A stretch of 64,000 nt of DNA from Streptomyces formicae (lineage in GTDB: Bacteria > Actinomycetota > Actinomycetes > Streptomycetales > Streptomycetaceae): contig NZ_CP022685.1 in assembly GCF_002556545.1 (NCBI RefSeq), forward strand, positions 7,356,001 through 7,420,000, given 5' to 3'. Of the stretch, positions 1 to 10,838 are shown in pieces. The notes beneath the pieces were generated by a model that saw nothing but the letters and a program-made list of their open reading frames with translations, did not search any database and was not told the DNA's origin. A program made the translations under genes and the position numbers. Every line of letters begins with the position of its first letter. Within the stretch, counting starts at the first letter, position 1.

Positions 1-394
1 GCATCAACTCCACGTGCGTCACACCGAGCTCGGCGAGATGCCCGAGCCGGGCGGCCGCCGCGTCGAGCGTGCCCTCGCGCGTGTACGTCCCCACGTGCAG
101 CTCGTACAGGACCGCGTCGCGGATGCCGCGCCCCGCCCAGGGCGTGCGCCACGCGTGGCGGGTGTGCTCGACGACGGCGCTGAGTCCGTCGGGCCCGTCC
201 GGCTGGCGCCGCGAGCGCGGGTCGGGCAGGACGGGGCCGCCGTCCAGCGAGAAGCCGTAGCGCGTGCCGTCCCGGGCCTCCGCGTCCACCGTCCACCACC
301 CCGCGCGCTCCTCGTCACGCGCCAACGCGTGCGTGTCGCCCGCGCACTCCAGTGCGACCTGCGCGGCCTGCGGTGCCCACACCTCGAACCTCAC
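1..394 (-). CDS. treZ: Malto-oligosyltrehalose trehalohydrolase, N-terminal part (runs off the window)
   Basis: Only the first ~131 codons are present; the gene continues leftward past base 1. The start is a GTG at 392-394 preceded by an AGGGGA-type ribosome site. The product begins RFEVWAPQA, the usual opening of the N-terminal beta-sandwich of GH13 trehalohydrolases, and later reads YELHVGTYTREGTL and LAELGVTHVELM, the first strands of the GH13 barrel. TreZ releases trehalose from maltooligosyl-trehalose, the product of TreY, which is encoded nearby at 3957-6389. The family call is strengthened by treY and glgX in the same neighbourhood. A branching enzyme or isoamylase is the main alternative, since both share the N-terminal fold. 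Confidence 0.85.
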   Translation of the reverse strand, partial: MRFEVWAPQAAQVALECAGDTHALARDEERAGWWTVDAEARDGTRYGFSLDGGPVLPDPRSRRQPDGPDGLSAVVEHTRHAWRTPWAGRGIRDAVLYELHVGTYTREGTLDAAAARLGHLAELGVTHVELM

Positions 395-502
395 CGACGG
401 TTCCCCTCGTCTGCCGTCCGTCACCTCGTGCGTCCCATGGTGCGTCAGGAGCGGTGGGCCTGTCGGGAGAAGCCGACGATCGGCCGTGGCCTCCGCGCAA
501 TC

Positions 503-539
503 TGGACACCCGGGCCGGGCTTGGCGGACAATCGCCTGG
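503..539 (+). promoter_or_regulatory. Putative promoter of the FHA gene, leaderless
   Basis: TGGACA (503-508), an 18-base spacer and GACAAT (527-532) resemble a vegetative sigma promoter. Predicted initiation falls at or next to the GTG at 539, and no ribosome site precedes that codon, so a leaderless mRNA is likely. Inferred from sequence only. Confidence 0.4.
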
Positions 540-1090
540 TGACATCCTCCTTCGAGTTCTCCACATACCCCGCGCGCGTGACGGACGCCGAGCGCGACCG
601 GGCGCTGGACGCACTCAAGGAGGGCGCCGCGCTCGGCAGGCTCTCCCACGACACGTTCCTGCGGCGCATGGAGCTGGTGCTCTCCGCCAGCAAGCCGGAC
701 GAACTGGCCGTGCTCACCGCCGATCTGCGCACCGAGAGCCGCTGGCAGCGGGCGGTGCTCGGCGGCGTCGAGGCGGTCTCCGGTTTCACGATGAAGCTGC
801 GCAGGGCGTGGCAGGCCGAGCGCCTGCCGAAGCTGATGCTGCCGTCTCCGGAGAGCCCGTACCCGCTGCGCATCGGGCGCGACCCGGCCAACGGGCTGCG
901 GCTCAGCCACGACACCGTCTCCCGCGTCCACGCCGAGCTGCGCAGGCAGGGCGGCATGTGGGTGCTGCGCGACCTCGGCTCGACCAACGGCACGTCGGTG
1001 AACGGCCGCAGGGTGACCGGCGCGGCCGTCGTCCAGGACGGCGACCTGGTGAGCTTCGGGCGGATGGCCTTCCGCCTCTCCGTCACCTGA
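539..1090 (+). CDS. DUF1707 and FHA domain protein
   Basis: A 183-aa cytoplasmic protein. Residues ~13-63 match the DUF1707 pattern (RVTDAERDRALDALKEG with LGRLSHDTF), a short helical domain common in actinobacterial signalling proteins. Residues ~103-170 form an FHA domain with the diagnostic IGRDP, SRVHAEL and GSTNGTSVNG motifs, which bind phosphothreonine peptides. The protein is therefore probably a reader of Ser/Thr kinase signalling; its partner is unknown and no kinase is encoded nearby. The GTG start at 539 was chosen because DUF1707 begins soon after it and a promoter sits at leaderless distance; the frame stays open further upstream but that stretch is antisense to treZ. It is divergent from treZ. 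Confidence 0.85.
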   Translation: MTSSFEFSTYPARVTDAERDRALDALKEGAALGRLSHDTFLRRMELVLSASKPDELAVLTADLRTESRWQRAVLGGVEAVSGFTMKLRRAWQAERLPKLMLPSPESPYPLRIGRDPANGLRLSHDTVSRVHAELRRQGGMWVLRDLGSTNGTSVNGRRVTGAAVVQDGDLVSFGRMAFRLSVT

Positions 1091-1124
1091 CCCGGTGCGA
1101 AGGATCACCCGGTGCGAAGGATCA
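1091..1124. repeat. Perfect tandem duplication of 17 bp
   Basis: The unit cccggtgcgaaggatca occurs twice head to tail (1091-1107, 1108-1124). It starts directly after the FHA stop codon and ends in the stop codon of the convergent carboxypeptidase gene. Confidence 0.9.
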
Positions 1125-2393
1125 GTCGCCCGGTACGCGCGCGTGGCGGGCGGCGGCGAGCGTGGTCCTCGACTGGTGCTCCACCTGGTCCTCCATCGGC
1201 ACCCAGCGGGCCCTGAACCGCTCGGCGAAGGCGTTGCTCCAGAGCGTCACGAGCTGTTCGAGACGGGGCGCCGCGCGGTCCCCCGCGTCCTCCAGGACCC
1301 GTAGCAGCATCGCGGCCGCGCGCAGCGGCAGCCGGCGGCCGAAGGCGTCGACGCTCCCGATGTACGCCCTGCTCGTGCCCGCGGGCGGCAGCCGTCCCCA
1401 GTCGTCGGCGAGCCCGGGAACCAGGGCGAGGGCCCAGCGCGCGGCCCTCAGCAGCGGTCCCTCGGCGCCCTCGGGGAGCCGCGGCAGCGCCTCGACGAGG
1501 ATCTCCTCGACCAGGCCCGCGTCCCGCCGCAGCCGCCGCGCCAGGATCCGCATCGCCCGCACCGGGGACGGGTGCGTCGCGGCGTCGTCGACCAGGTCGC
1601 TCGCCCACATCGGCACCTCGACGATCGCGGTGCGGCCGCCGTACCGGTGGGCGTGGTGCCAGGTGGTGAGCCTGGCGTCCTCCGGCAGGCTCGGGTAGGC
1701 GGCGTCAACGCCGGGTCCGGGCAGGATGTGCACGCCGGGTCCGGAGGCCGGCCAGCCCGCCGCGTCCGACGCCCCCGCCTCGACCGGGATGTGCAGCTCG
1801 GCCGCCGACTTGGCGAACGGCTCGGCGAGCCCAGGGATGTCCTTCGTCAACTGCACCCAGCTGCCGCCCAGATCGGTGCCGTGCAGGGACACCTGCAAGT
1901 ACGGCCGCAGTTCGTCGATGACCGAGGTCAGGGCGCGGGTCTCGGGAGGCAGCAGGTCCGGCGGCAGTACGGAGGGCGACCACTCGGGCTGCTCGGGACC
2001 CGCCGGGCGGAAGAAGTTCCGGTGGTAGTCCAGGAGCGTGCGCGGGGCGGGCGTGCGGTGCAGGTGCGCGCCGTCCGGGTCCGCGCAGAGCAGGAAGTGC
2101 CAGGAGGTGTCGGCGCGCAGCCGTCGGTCGCGCAGGGTCCACTCGGCGAGGTGCAGGAGGGTGGAGCCGCCGGTCGGTTCGTTGGCGTGTGCCCCCGCGA
2201 CGACGAGGACGGCGCGGGCGGAGCGCCCCACGGAGAGCAGATGCAGCGGCCTGCCCGCGCGTGACGCGCCGATCTGCCGCAGGGTGCCCAGGTCGGGGCG
2301 GTGGGCGACCAACTGCTGTGCGGAAGAGGTGAGTTCGGGAACAGTGGGGTAGCGCTGCACCGCCAGTTGACTCACCCCCGTCTGGTCCGCCAC
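1122..2393 (-). CDS. M14-family zinc carboxypeptidase
   Basis: About 423 aa. The metallocarboxypeptidase signature is clear: GAHANEPTGG supplies the HxxE zinc ligands, LHGTDLGG the third ligand histidine, and AIVEVPMW the catalytic glutamate. The N-terminal region (RYPTVPELTSSAQQL, then IGASRAGRPLHLLSVG) is the usual M14 lead-in. No signal peptide is visible, so it is predicted to be cytoplasmic, perhaps acting on peptides or cell-wall-derived fragments; the substrate cannot be told. The start is uncertain: GTG at 2393 is used, and a GTG 18 bases further in is equally possible. The frame is open much further upstream but there it is antisense to the P450 gene. It converges on the FHA gene with only 31 bases between stop codons. 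Confidence 0.85.
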   Translation of the reverse strand: MADQTGVSQLAVQRYPTVPELTSSAQQLVAHRPDLGTLRQIGASRAGRPLHLLSVGRSARAVLVVAGAHANEPTGGSTLLHLAEWTLRDRRLRADTSWHFLLCADPDGAHLHRTPAPRTLLDYHRNFFRPAGPEQPEWSPSVLPPDLLPPETRALTSVIDELRPYLQVSLHGTDLGGSWVQLTKDIPGLAEPFAKSAAELHIPVEAGASDAAGWPASGPGVHILPGPGVDAAYPSLPEDARLTTWHHAHRYGGRTAIVEVPMWASDLVDDAATHPSPVRAMRILARRLRRDAGLVEEILVEALPRLPEGAEGPLLRAARWALALVPGLADDWGRLPPAGTSRAYIGSVDAFGRRLPLRAAAMLLRVLEDAGDRAAPRLEQLVTLWSNAFAERFRARWVPMEDQVEHQSRTTLAAARHARVPGD

Positions 2394-2816
2394 TGACGCA
2401 ATCCGCAGTACGCCACGCCCCGCGTGCGGTGTCAAGGTCGCCTGCGGCCCCGCCGCGCGCCGGGCGCCCGTCACTCGTACGGGCGTACGGAGCCTGCGCC
2501 GCGCGCTCCCCGGTGATGTCCTTGGACACACCTCCGCGGCGCCACGCCGCACCGACGCACAGGTGGGAGCCCCGCGGTGCGCTGCTTCCCGCCCCACGTC
2601 CCGCCTCACGTTCCGCCCCACGTCCCGTTCCCGGAGCGCGGGACCGTTGAGGCCCCCTCGGCTGTGGACGGCCGCGACGCCTTGGACTGCTTCACTGCGG
2701 GGTTGCCTGGGCTGGCTGGGTTGCCTGGGTCGGCGGCGGACGGTGGGAGTAGTGCCTTGGCCCGTCCCCCGGCGGAGGCACCCGCGCCGGGCCCGCACGC
2801 CGCCTCTTCGGCCGAC
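2394..2816. other. Intergenic region between the divergent carboxypeptidase and P450 genes
   Basis: About 420 bases with no convincing gene. It contains short direct repeats: near 2588-2630 a cgtcccgcc/cgttccgcc series whose + strand reading is a Pro-His-Val repeat, and two copies of gggttgcctggg near 2700-2730. It should hold both promoters, but none could be assigned. The P450 frame is open through much of it, so part could encode an N-terminal extension of that protein. Confidence 0.5.
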
Positions 2817-3935
2817 GTGGAGATACCCACCCTCACCGTCCCGGTGACCACGTCGCCCGACGTGGCGCGCGACCCGTATCCGCTGTACCGGGTGCTCCGG
2901 GAGCGGCGTCCCCTCGTGCGCGACGAGGGGACCGGCGCGTGGCTGGTCAGTCGGTACCGGGATGTGTGTGCCGCGCTCGCGAGGCCGCGGCTCGTCGCGC
3001 CGCCGCCGGGGCGCGGCCTCGCGCACATGGAGGGGCCCACGCACCTCGCGCACCGCGCGCTCGTCTCGTCCGCGCTGCGCGGCCGCGCCCTGGCCGCGCT
3101 CGCCGCGGGCGTCTCGCGTACCGCCTACGTCCTGGCCCGCCGCATCGCCGCACGCCAGGAGGCCGACCTCGTCGCCGAGTTCTGTCAGTGGCTGCCGACC
3201 GCCGCGGCCGTCGCCGCGCTCGGCCTGCCCTACGAAGACGCCGCCCGCGTCCAGGAGTTGTGCCGCGGCGGGCTCGCCCACCTCGGCGGCGCGCACCACC
3301 GGGACCTCGAAGCCTGTCTGCGGCCCCATCTGGCGCGCCGCAGGGCCCACCCGGGCCACGACCTGCTCTCCGTCCTGTGCACGGCCGAGATCGACGGACG
3401 CCCGCTGTCCGACGAGACCGTGATGGGCGTCGCGGGGACCCTGCTCGGCGGCGGGGGCGAGGCCGCGGCGCTCGCGCTCGGCTCGTTCCTCGCCAATCTC
3501 CTCGACCATCCGGGGCAGTTGGCCCTCATCAGGGAGCGCCCCGAGCTGATACCCGGGGCGTGGGCGGAGTCGCTGCGCCGCGACCCGGCCGCCCACGTGG
3601 TGCTGCGCCGCGCGGCCCGCCCTGTCACCGTGGCGGGCGTCCCGCTGCCCGCGGGGGCGGTCGTGGCCTGCCTGGTCGGCTCGGCGGGCCGCGACCCCGC
3701 GCGGTTCGCCGACCCGGACCGGTACGACATCTTCCGCGCGGATCCCGGCCGCGTAGCGTTCGGCGCGGGCCGCCACGCCTGCCCGGGCGCCGAACTCGCG
3801 GCGCTCACCGCCGAGCACGGCCTGCGGGCCCTGCTCGACGCGCTGCCTGGCCTGCGCTGGGCGCCGGGCTTCCGACCGGCGCCCGAGGGGCTCCTGACGC
3901 GCGGGCCGCGCACCCTCCTCGTACGCCACGGGTGA
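2817..3935 (+). CDS. Cytochrome P450, short and atypical
   Basis: About 372 aa from the GTG at 2817; bacterial P450s are usually ~400. The heme-thiolate loop FGAGRHACPGAELA, the ExxR motif (ESLRRDP with a following R) and the N-terminal DPYPLYRVLRERRP and WLVSRYRDVCAAL motifs identify the family. The I-helix reads LLGGGGEAAALALG: the usual Thr after the acidic residue is replaced by Ala, as known for EryF-type enzymes that use substrate-assisted proton delivery. The start is uncertain; an ATG at 2577 would add a Pro/His-rich, low-complexity extension. No ferredoxin or reductase gene is adjacent, so electron donors must come from elsewhere. The substrate is unknown. Its stop lies 21 bases from the convergent treY stop. 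Confidence 0.8.
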   Translation: MEIPTLTVPVTTSPDVARDPYPLYRVLRERRPLVRDEGTGAWLVSRYRDVCAALARPRLVAPPPGRGLAHMEGPTHLAHRALVSSALRGRALAALAAGVSRTAYVLARRIAARQEADLVAEFCQWLPTAAAVAALGLPYEDAARVQELCRGGLAHLGGAHHRDLEACLRPHLARRRAHPGHDLLSVLCTAEIDGRPLSDETVMGVAGTLLGGGGEAAALALGSFLANLLDHPGQLALIRERPELIPGAWAESLRRDPAAHVVLRRAARPVTVAGVPLPAGAVVACLVGSAGRDPARFADPDRYDIFRADPGRVAFGAGRHACPGAELAALTAEHGLRALLDALPGLRWAPGFRPAPEGLLTRGPRTLLVRHG

Positions 3936-3956
3936 GCGACCGCCCGGGTGGTCTCG

Positions 3957-6389
3957 CTACTCCTCGGCGAGGCGGGTGAGGAGCACGACGGGGGACTCGG
4001 CGAAGAGCGCCGCCACGCGCGTGTGCCCGTCGAACTCCCGCTCCGGAGCGAGCACATCCGCCCACCGTCCCGCGGGCAGCGCCAGCTCCGTCTCCCGCCA
4101 GCCCCCGGCCTCCTCCAGGCGCAGGGAAAGCCGCGTCACCGCCACCACGACCTCTCCGGAGCGCGCGTACGCCACACAGTGCGCCGCGCCGGGCCCCTCG
4201 GCGGTCAGCGGCTCGTACGTCGCCGCGCCCCCGAACAGCTCGTGCCGCCGCGCGCGCAGGCGCAGCGCCGCCGCGGTGAGCGCGAGCTTCTCCTCCGAGA
4301 GGTCCCAGCGTTCCCGCTGGGTGTCGAGCCGCTCCAGGACGTGCGGCTGGAACCGCGCGGGCCCGCGGTTGTCCGGGTCGACGAGGGCGCGGTACTCGCC
4401 CTCGGTGCCCTGGTAGAGGTCGGGCACCCCGGGCATCGTCAGATGCGTCAGCGCGGCGCCGAGGACGATCGCCCGCACGTGGGGGGCCAGTTCGCGCACG
4501 AAGGAGGCGACGGCGTACAGCGGGGGCCCGCAAGGACCCGCGTCGGCGAACGCGGTCACCGCCTTCTCGTACGCCTCGTCGGGCTCCGTCCAACTGGTGT
4601 GCAGGCCCGCCTCGCGCACGTGCTTGAGGAGCGCGTTCTGCAGCCGCGAGTCGTACGGGAAGCCGAAGCCGACCGCGGTCTGCCAGGCCGCCCAGGCCAG
4701 TTGGGGATCGGGCGCGCAGGCCCCGCCCGCGCGCGTGGTCTGCTCGGTCAGCTCGACGAGCAGGTCGGCCCACCGCCGCGGGCACTGCGTGAGGACGGCG
4801 ATGCCCGCGCGCACGTCCGCGCTGCGCTTGGTGTCGTGCGTCGAGAGGACCGTGCTCGAGTAGGGCCAGTCGCGCTGCACGCGCGCGCAGTACGCGTGGA
4901 AGGTCTCCACGGAGACCGCGGGCCGCTCCGGCGCGCCGCCCACCTCCGCGGCCGAGAGCAGCGGGGCGTGCCGGTAGAACGCCGTGTCCTCGACCGCCTT
5001 GGCGCGCAGCGCGGACGCCGTCTGCGCGAACCGCGCGCGGAACTCCTCCACCGCGGCCGCCGAAGGCCCCTCCAGGGCCCCGGCACGCCCCAGTGCCAAG
5101 TCCCTCACGACATCGACCGCCGCGGCCTCCTCGGGCACACTGAAGGCCGTCCTGGCCTCATCGGCGGCCCCGGGGGTGAGGACCGTCTCGGGGTCCGCGC
5201 CCCCACGGGCGTACGGCCGGTAGACGGGCAGCCGCACGAGCAGCTCCCTGAGGGCGGTGCGCAGCGCCCACGGCGCGTGGTCGCCCAGGGCGGGGTCCGC
5301 GGCGCAGATCGCCGCGGCCACGCGCGTGAGGCGGTCCACCTCGGCGGCCAGCTCGTGCGTGACGACCTTGTACGCGGCGCGGCGCACCGTCGGCCCCCAG
5401 TCGCCGCCCCGGTCGGCGGGCGGCGCGGCGAAGCGCCGGTACTGGCCCAGGAGTTCACCGGCGCCCGCCGGGTCGGTGAAGACGCCGTCGACGTGGCGCA
5501 GCGCGTCGTAGCCGGTGGTGCCCGCCACCGGCCAGGCGGCGGGCAGCCGTTCGCCGTCGGCGAGGATCTTCTCGACGACCGTCCAGCGCCCCTCGGTGGC
5601 CTCGTGCAGCCGCTGGAGGTACGCCCCGGGGTCCGCGAGCCCGTCGGGATGGTCGATCCGCAGTCCGTCGACGACTCCTTCGCGCAGCAGCCGCAGCACC
5701 GTCGCATGGGTCGCGTCGAACACCTCGGGGTCCTCGACGCGCACCCCTATGAGGTCCGAAATGGTGAAGAAGCGCCGGTAGTTGAGCTCGGTACGGGCCA
5801 GTCGCCACCAGGCGAGCCGGTACCACTGCGCGTCCAGGAGCGCGGGCAGCGGCAGCTCCTCGGTGCCCTCGCGGATCGGGAACGCGTGCTCGTGGTAGCG
5901 CAGGATCCGCCCGTCGACCCGCAGCCGGGGGAGCTCGTCGCCGATCCTGCCGCCGAGGAAGGGCAGCAGGACGCGCCCTGCGTGCGCCTCCCAGTCGATG
6001 TCGAACCAGCGCGCGTAGGGCGAGGCGGGGCCCTCGCGCAGCACCTCCCACAGGGCGTGGTTGTGGCGCGGCACGGCCGCCATGTGGTTGGGCACGATGT
6101 CCACGACGAGGCCGAGCCCGGCGCCCCGCGCGGTGCGCGAGAGGGCCCGGAGGCCCGCCTCGCCGCCGAGTTCGCCCCGTACGCACGCGTGGTCGGTCAC
6201 GTCGTAGCCGTGCGTGGAGCCCGGGACCGCTTCCAGCACCGGCGACAGGTGCAGGTGCGAGACCCCGAGCGAGGCCAGGTAGGGGACGGCCGCCTCGGCG
6301 GCGGCGAAGGGGAAGTCGGGCTGCATCTGGAGCCGGTACGTGGCGGTCGGTGCGGGCGGCACCGCGGGCCGTGGGCGCTCAGGCGTCAT
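3957..6389 (-). CDS. treY: Maltooligosyl trehalose synthase
   Basis: An 810-aa GH13 enzyme. It isomerises the terminal alpha-1,4 bond of maltodextrins to alpha,alpha-1,1, giving maltooligosyl-trehalose for TreZ. Visible signatures are ATYRLQMQPDF at the N-terminus, HLSPVLEAVPGSTHGYDVTD, VVDIVPNHMA, the nucleophile motif GLRIDHPDGLADP, the acid VVEKIL, STHDTKRSADVRA and the C-terminal MPGVPDLYQGTE. Length and motif order fit TreY throughout with no truncation. It is divergent from the MFS gene at 6471. A separate gene block lies between it and treZ (FHA, peptidase, P450), so the two steps are not in one simple operon here. Confidence 0.95.
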   Translation of the reverse strand: MTPERPRPAVPPAPTATYRLQMQPDFPFAAAEAAVPYLASLGVSHLHLSPVLEAVPGSTHGYDVTDHACVRGELGGEAGLRALSRTARGAGLGLVVDIVPNHMAAVPRHNHALWEVLREGPASPYARWFDIDWEAHAGRVLLPFLGGRIGDELPRLRVDGRILRYHEHAFPIREGTEELPLPALLDAQWYRLAWWRLARTELNYRRFFTISDLIGVRVEDPEVFDATHATVLRLLREGVVDGLRIDHPDGLADPGAYLQRLHEATEGRWTVVEKILADGERLPAAWPVAGTTGYDALRHVDGVFTDPAGAGELLGQYRRFAAPPADRGGDWGPTVRRAAYKVVTHELAAEVDRLTRVAAAICAADPALGDHAPWALRTALRELLVRLPVYRPYARGGADPETVLTPGAADEARTAFSVPEEAAAVDVVRDLALGRAGALEGPSAAAVEEFRARFAQTASALRAKAVEDTAFYRHAPLLSAAEVGGAPERPAVSVETFHAYCARVQRDWPYSSTVLSTHDTKRSADVRAGIAVLTQCPRRWADLLVELTEQTTRAGGACAPDPQLAWAAWQTAVGFGFPYDSRLQNALLKHVREAGLHTSWTEPDEAYEKAVTAFADAGPCGPPLYAVASFVRELAPHVRAIVLGAALTHLTMPGVPDLYQGTEGEYRALVDPDNRGPARFQPHVLERLDTQRERWDLSEEKLALTAAALRLRARRHELFGGAATYEPLTAEGPGAAHCVAYARSGEVVVAVTRLSLRLEEAGGWRETELALPAGRWADVLAPEREFDGHTRVAALFAESPVVLLTRLAEE

Positions 6390-6470
6390 GCGAACGTACG
6401 TACCCGCCTGGACGGCTTTCGTGCCATCGGCCCATGCGTGTCTGTCCTACGGCGTCGTTAGCGTCGGACG

Positions 6471-7722
6471 ATGGCTCGGAGCACGCTGGACGCGTATCGC
6501 AAGGTGATCGGGATGACCGGGGCGCTGCTCCCGGTGGTGTCGTTCCTCGGCAGGCTCCCCGTGGCCATGATCCAGTTCGGCAGCGTGCTCCTGGTGACCG
6601 AGACCAGCGGATCGCTGGCCACCGGCGGCATCGTCGCCTGTGCGCTCGCCCTCGGCCAGGTGGGCGCGGGCCCGTTCGTCGGACGCCTCGCGGACCGGCA
6701 CGGGCAGCGCCGCGTCGTCCTCGTCTGCTCGCTCGGCAACGCCGTGGCCATCGCGGCGTACACCCTGGGCGCCCTGGCGGACCTGCCGACTCCGGCGCTC
6801 GTGGCCCTGGGTGTCCTCGCGGGCGCGACGATCCCGGGGATCGGCCCCCTCGCCAGGGCCCGCGTCGTGCCCCTGGTCCGCGCCAAGGGCGGCGACGACA
6901 GGATCGCGGGCACCGTGCTGTCCCTGGAGAGCACGATGGACGAGCTGTCCTTCGTGCTCGGCCCCGCCCTGGTGGGCCTCGCGTCGGTGGCGGGCCACCC
7001 GGCGTACGCCTTCGGGGCGGCCGCGCTTCTGGTCGCCCTCTGCGGGACGGCGTTCGCGCTGCACCCCACGGGGCGTACCGCGAGGACCGCCGCCGGGGGA
7101 CCGGCACGCGCGCGGGGGCCGCGCCCGCGCCTGCCGCGCTCGGTGTACGTCGTACGGATCGGTCTGGTCTTCCTCGGCGTGCTGCTCGGCGCCTGCGGGG
7201 CGGGGATCACCGCGCTCACCCAGGAGTTGGGGCAGCCGGGGCAGGCCGGGCTCGTCTACGCCGCGATGGGGGTCATGAGCGCCGTCGTGGGTCTCTCGAT
7301 GGCGGCGCTGCCCGAGCGCTTCGGGCTGCTCGCGCGCTGGCGCGTGGCGACGGCGGCCGCCGCGCTCCTCTCGCTGCCCCTGGTGTGGACGGACAGCCTG
7401 ATGGGCCTCTACGTAGTGGTCACCTTCTTCGGCGCGATCTATGCCCCGAACCTCATCACCGGCTTCGCGCTCACCGAGCGTGCCGTGCCCCCGCAGCGCC
7501 TCGCCGAGGGCATGACGTTCGCGGCGAGCGCCTTCGTCGGCGGTCAGGCGGTCACCCTCGCGGTGGCGGGCAGGATCGCGGAATCCCACGGCGCGGGGGC
7601 GGCGTTCGCCTTGGGGAGCGCGGCCGCGGCCGTCGCCTTCGGCATCGCCCTGGTCGCACGCCACGAGGCGTCTCCTGGGCCACCCCAGGAGACGCCCGCG
7701 GAACCGCTCGGGGCCGCGGCCC

Positions 7723-7748
<26 letters not shown>
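6471..7748 (+). CDS. MFS transporter
   Basis: A 425-aa membrane protein with about 12 hydrophobic segments in two halves separated by a basic, Pro-rich loop (~residues 203-224). The loop [14 protein letters not shown] between the second and third helices is the MFS signature A. The substrate cannot be inferred; the family contains many drug and sugar exporters. The ATG at 6471 has no ribosome site, but TAGCGT at 6459-6464 is at the right distance for a leaderless transcript. Its last 26 bases overlap the 3' end of glgX on the other strand. Confidence 0.85.
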
Positions 7749-9831
<2,083 letters not shown>

Positions 9832-9989
9832 GAAGAAGACTCTTCCACTAACGCGCCCTCCGGTTGGGGCCACTTCGGCCAGAGTGTGCCCGAAAGTGGG
9901 GCAACCACCCAGGAGTTGAACCCGTCTAACGGTCTGACCACATACTCGGTATGCCCCGTGTGGGGGCTCGTGGGGGAAAAGGGGAGTAA

Positions 9990-10775
9990 GTGCGAGAGCT
10001 AGTCAGACGCCACCTGGGGAAGGTGGTGGCGGGCTCCGCGGTCGCGGTTGCCGCCACCGCCGTGCTGGTCGGCGTCACACTGCCGGGGTCGGACGGGTCG
10101 GGGGACCGTCAGACCAACGCCGCGGCCGCGAAGCAGGACGCGATCGCCAAGGACGGCGTCGTCCAGGCCGCACCCAAGGAGGGCGAGAAGGGCATCGGCA
10201 GCGATCCGCTGACCGACGCCGAGATCGAGCGCGCGGAGAAGGCGTCCGTCTCGGGGCAGATGCGCTCCAGCGCGAGGGACGTCGAGGGCGACCGCGGCCC
10301 GCAGCTCCTCTCGACGAACCTGAGCGAGCCGGAGCCCTCCGACTCGGGCGCCGCCGCGCCGCGCAGGGCAGAGGTCGTCTACTACGACTACAAGCAGGAC
10401 GCGGTCATCACCAAGACGGTCAACGTGGAGACCGGCAAGGTGGAGAGCGCGAACACCACGCGCAACGTCCAGCCGCCACCCAGCCAGGAAGAGCTCGCCG
10501 AGGGCGCCAGGCTGCTGATCGCCGATCCCCTCGGCAAGGGCCTGAAGCAGGACTTCAAGCACGCCACCGGCAAGACGCTGACCGGTCCCGGCCAGCTCCA
10601 GCTGAGCGGCATGGTCTTCCGCAAGGAGACCATCAAGAGCGTGCCGTCCGACCTCACCGAGTGCGGCAAGCACCGCTGCCTCCAGGTCGTCACCAAGGTC
10701 AAGAACGGCCCGTGGATCGACACCAGGGCCCTCGTCGTCGACCTGAGCAGCCGCTCCGTGGGACGCCTCGGCTGA
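9990..10775 (+). CDS. Secreted N-terminal-domain subunit of a split copper amine oxidase (tyramine oxidase subunit B-like)
   Basis: A 261-aa protein with a short basic N-terminus and a hydrophobic segment at ~residues 12-30, a signal peptide or anchor. Its GTG start has a GGGGAG ribosome site. After a low-complexity linker, ~residues 100-190 (RRAEVVYYDYKQDAVITKTV, then VETGKVESA, then VQPPPSQEELAEGARLL and IADP) follow the pattern of the non-catalytic N2/N3 domains of copper amine oxidases. The next gene, 63 bases downstream, encodes only the catalytic domain, so the two products probably assemble outside the membrane into one enzyme. The domain match is from memory of the family, not from a search; the alternative is a lineage-specific secreted protein that happens to be co-transcribed. 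Confidence 0.65.
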   Translation: MRELVRRHLGKVVAGSAVAVAATAVLVGVTLPGSDGSGDRQTNAAAAKQDAIAKDGVVQAAPKEGEKGIGSDPLTDAEIERAEKASVSGQMRSSARDVEGDRGPQLLSTNLSEPEPSDSGAAAPRRAEVVYYDYKQDAVITKTVNVETGKVESANTTRNVQPPPSQEELAEGARLLIADPLGKGLKQDFKHATGKTLTGPGQLQLSGMVFRKETIKSVPSDLTECGKHRCLQVVTKVKNGPWIDTRALVVDLSSRSVGRLG

Positions 10776-10838
10776 TCGCGGCCACCGCGCACGACTCCAC
10801 CCTTCTGCTTCTCCTCGTACGAGGGAGTTCACACCGCA

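Noticed and set aside
1122..3929. A 935-codon open frame on the minus strand
   Set aside because: Only its last ~423 codons show the M14 peptidase pattern; the rest is antisense to the P450 and has Arg/Gly-rich shadow composition.
2817..3935. A secondary-metabolite cluster around the P450, glycosyltransferase and MMPL genes
   Set aside because: They are 10-25 kb apart, have no synthase, carrier protein or terpene cyclase genes near, and are mixed with house-keeping genes.
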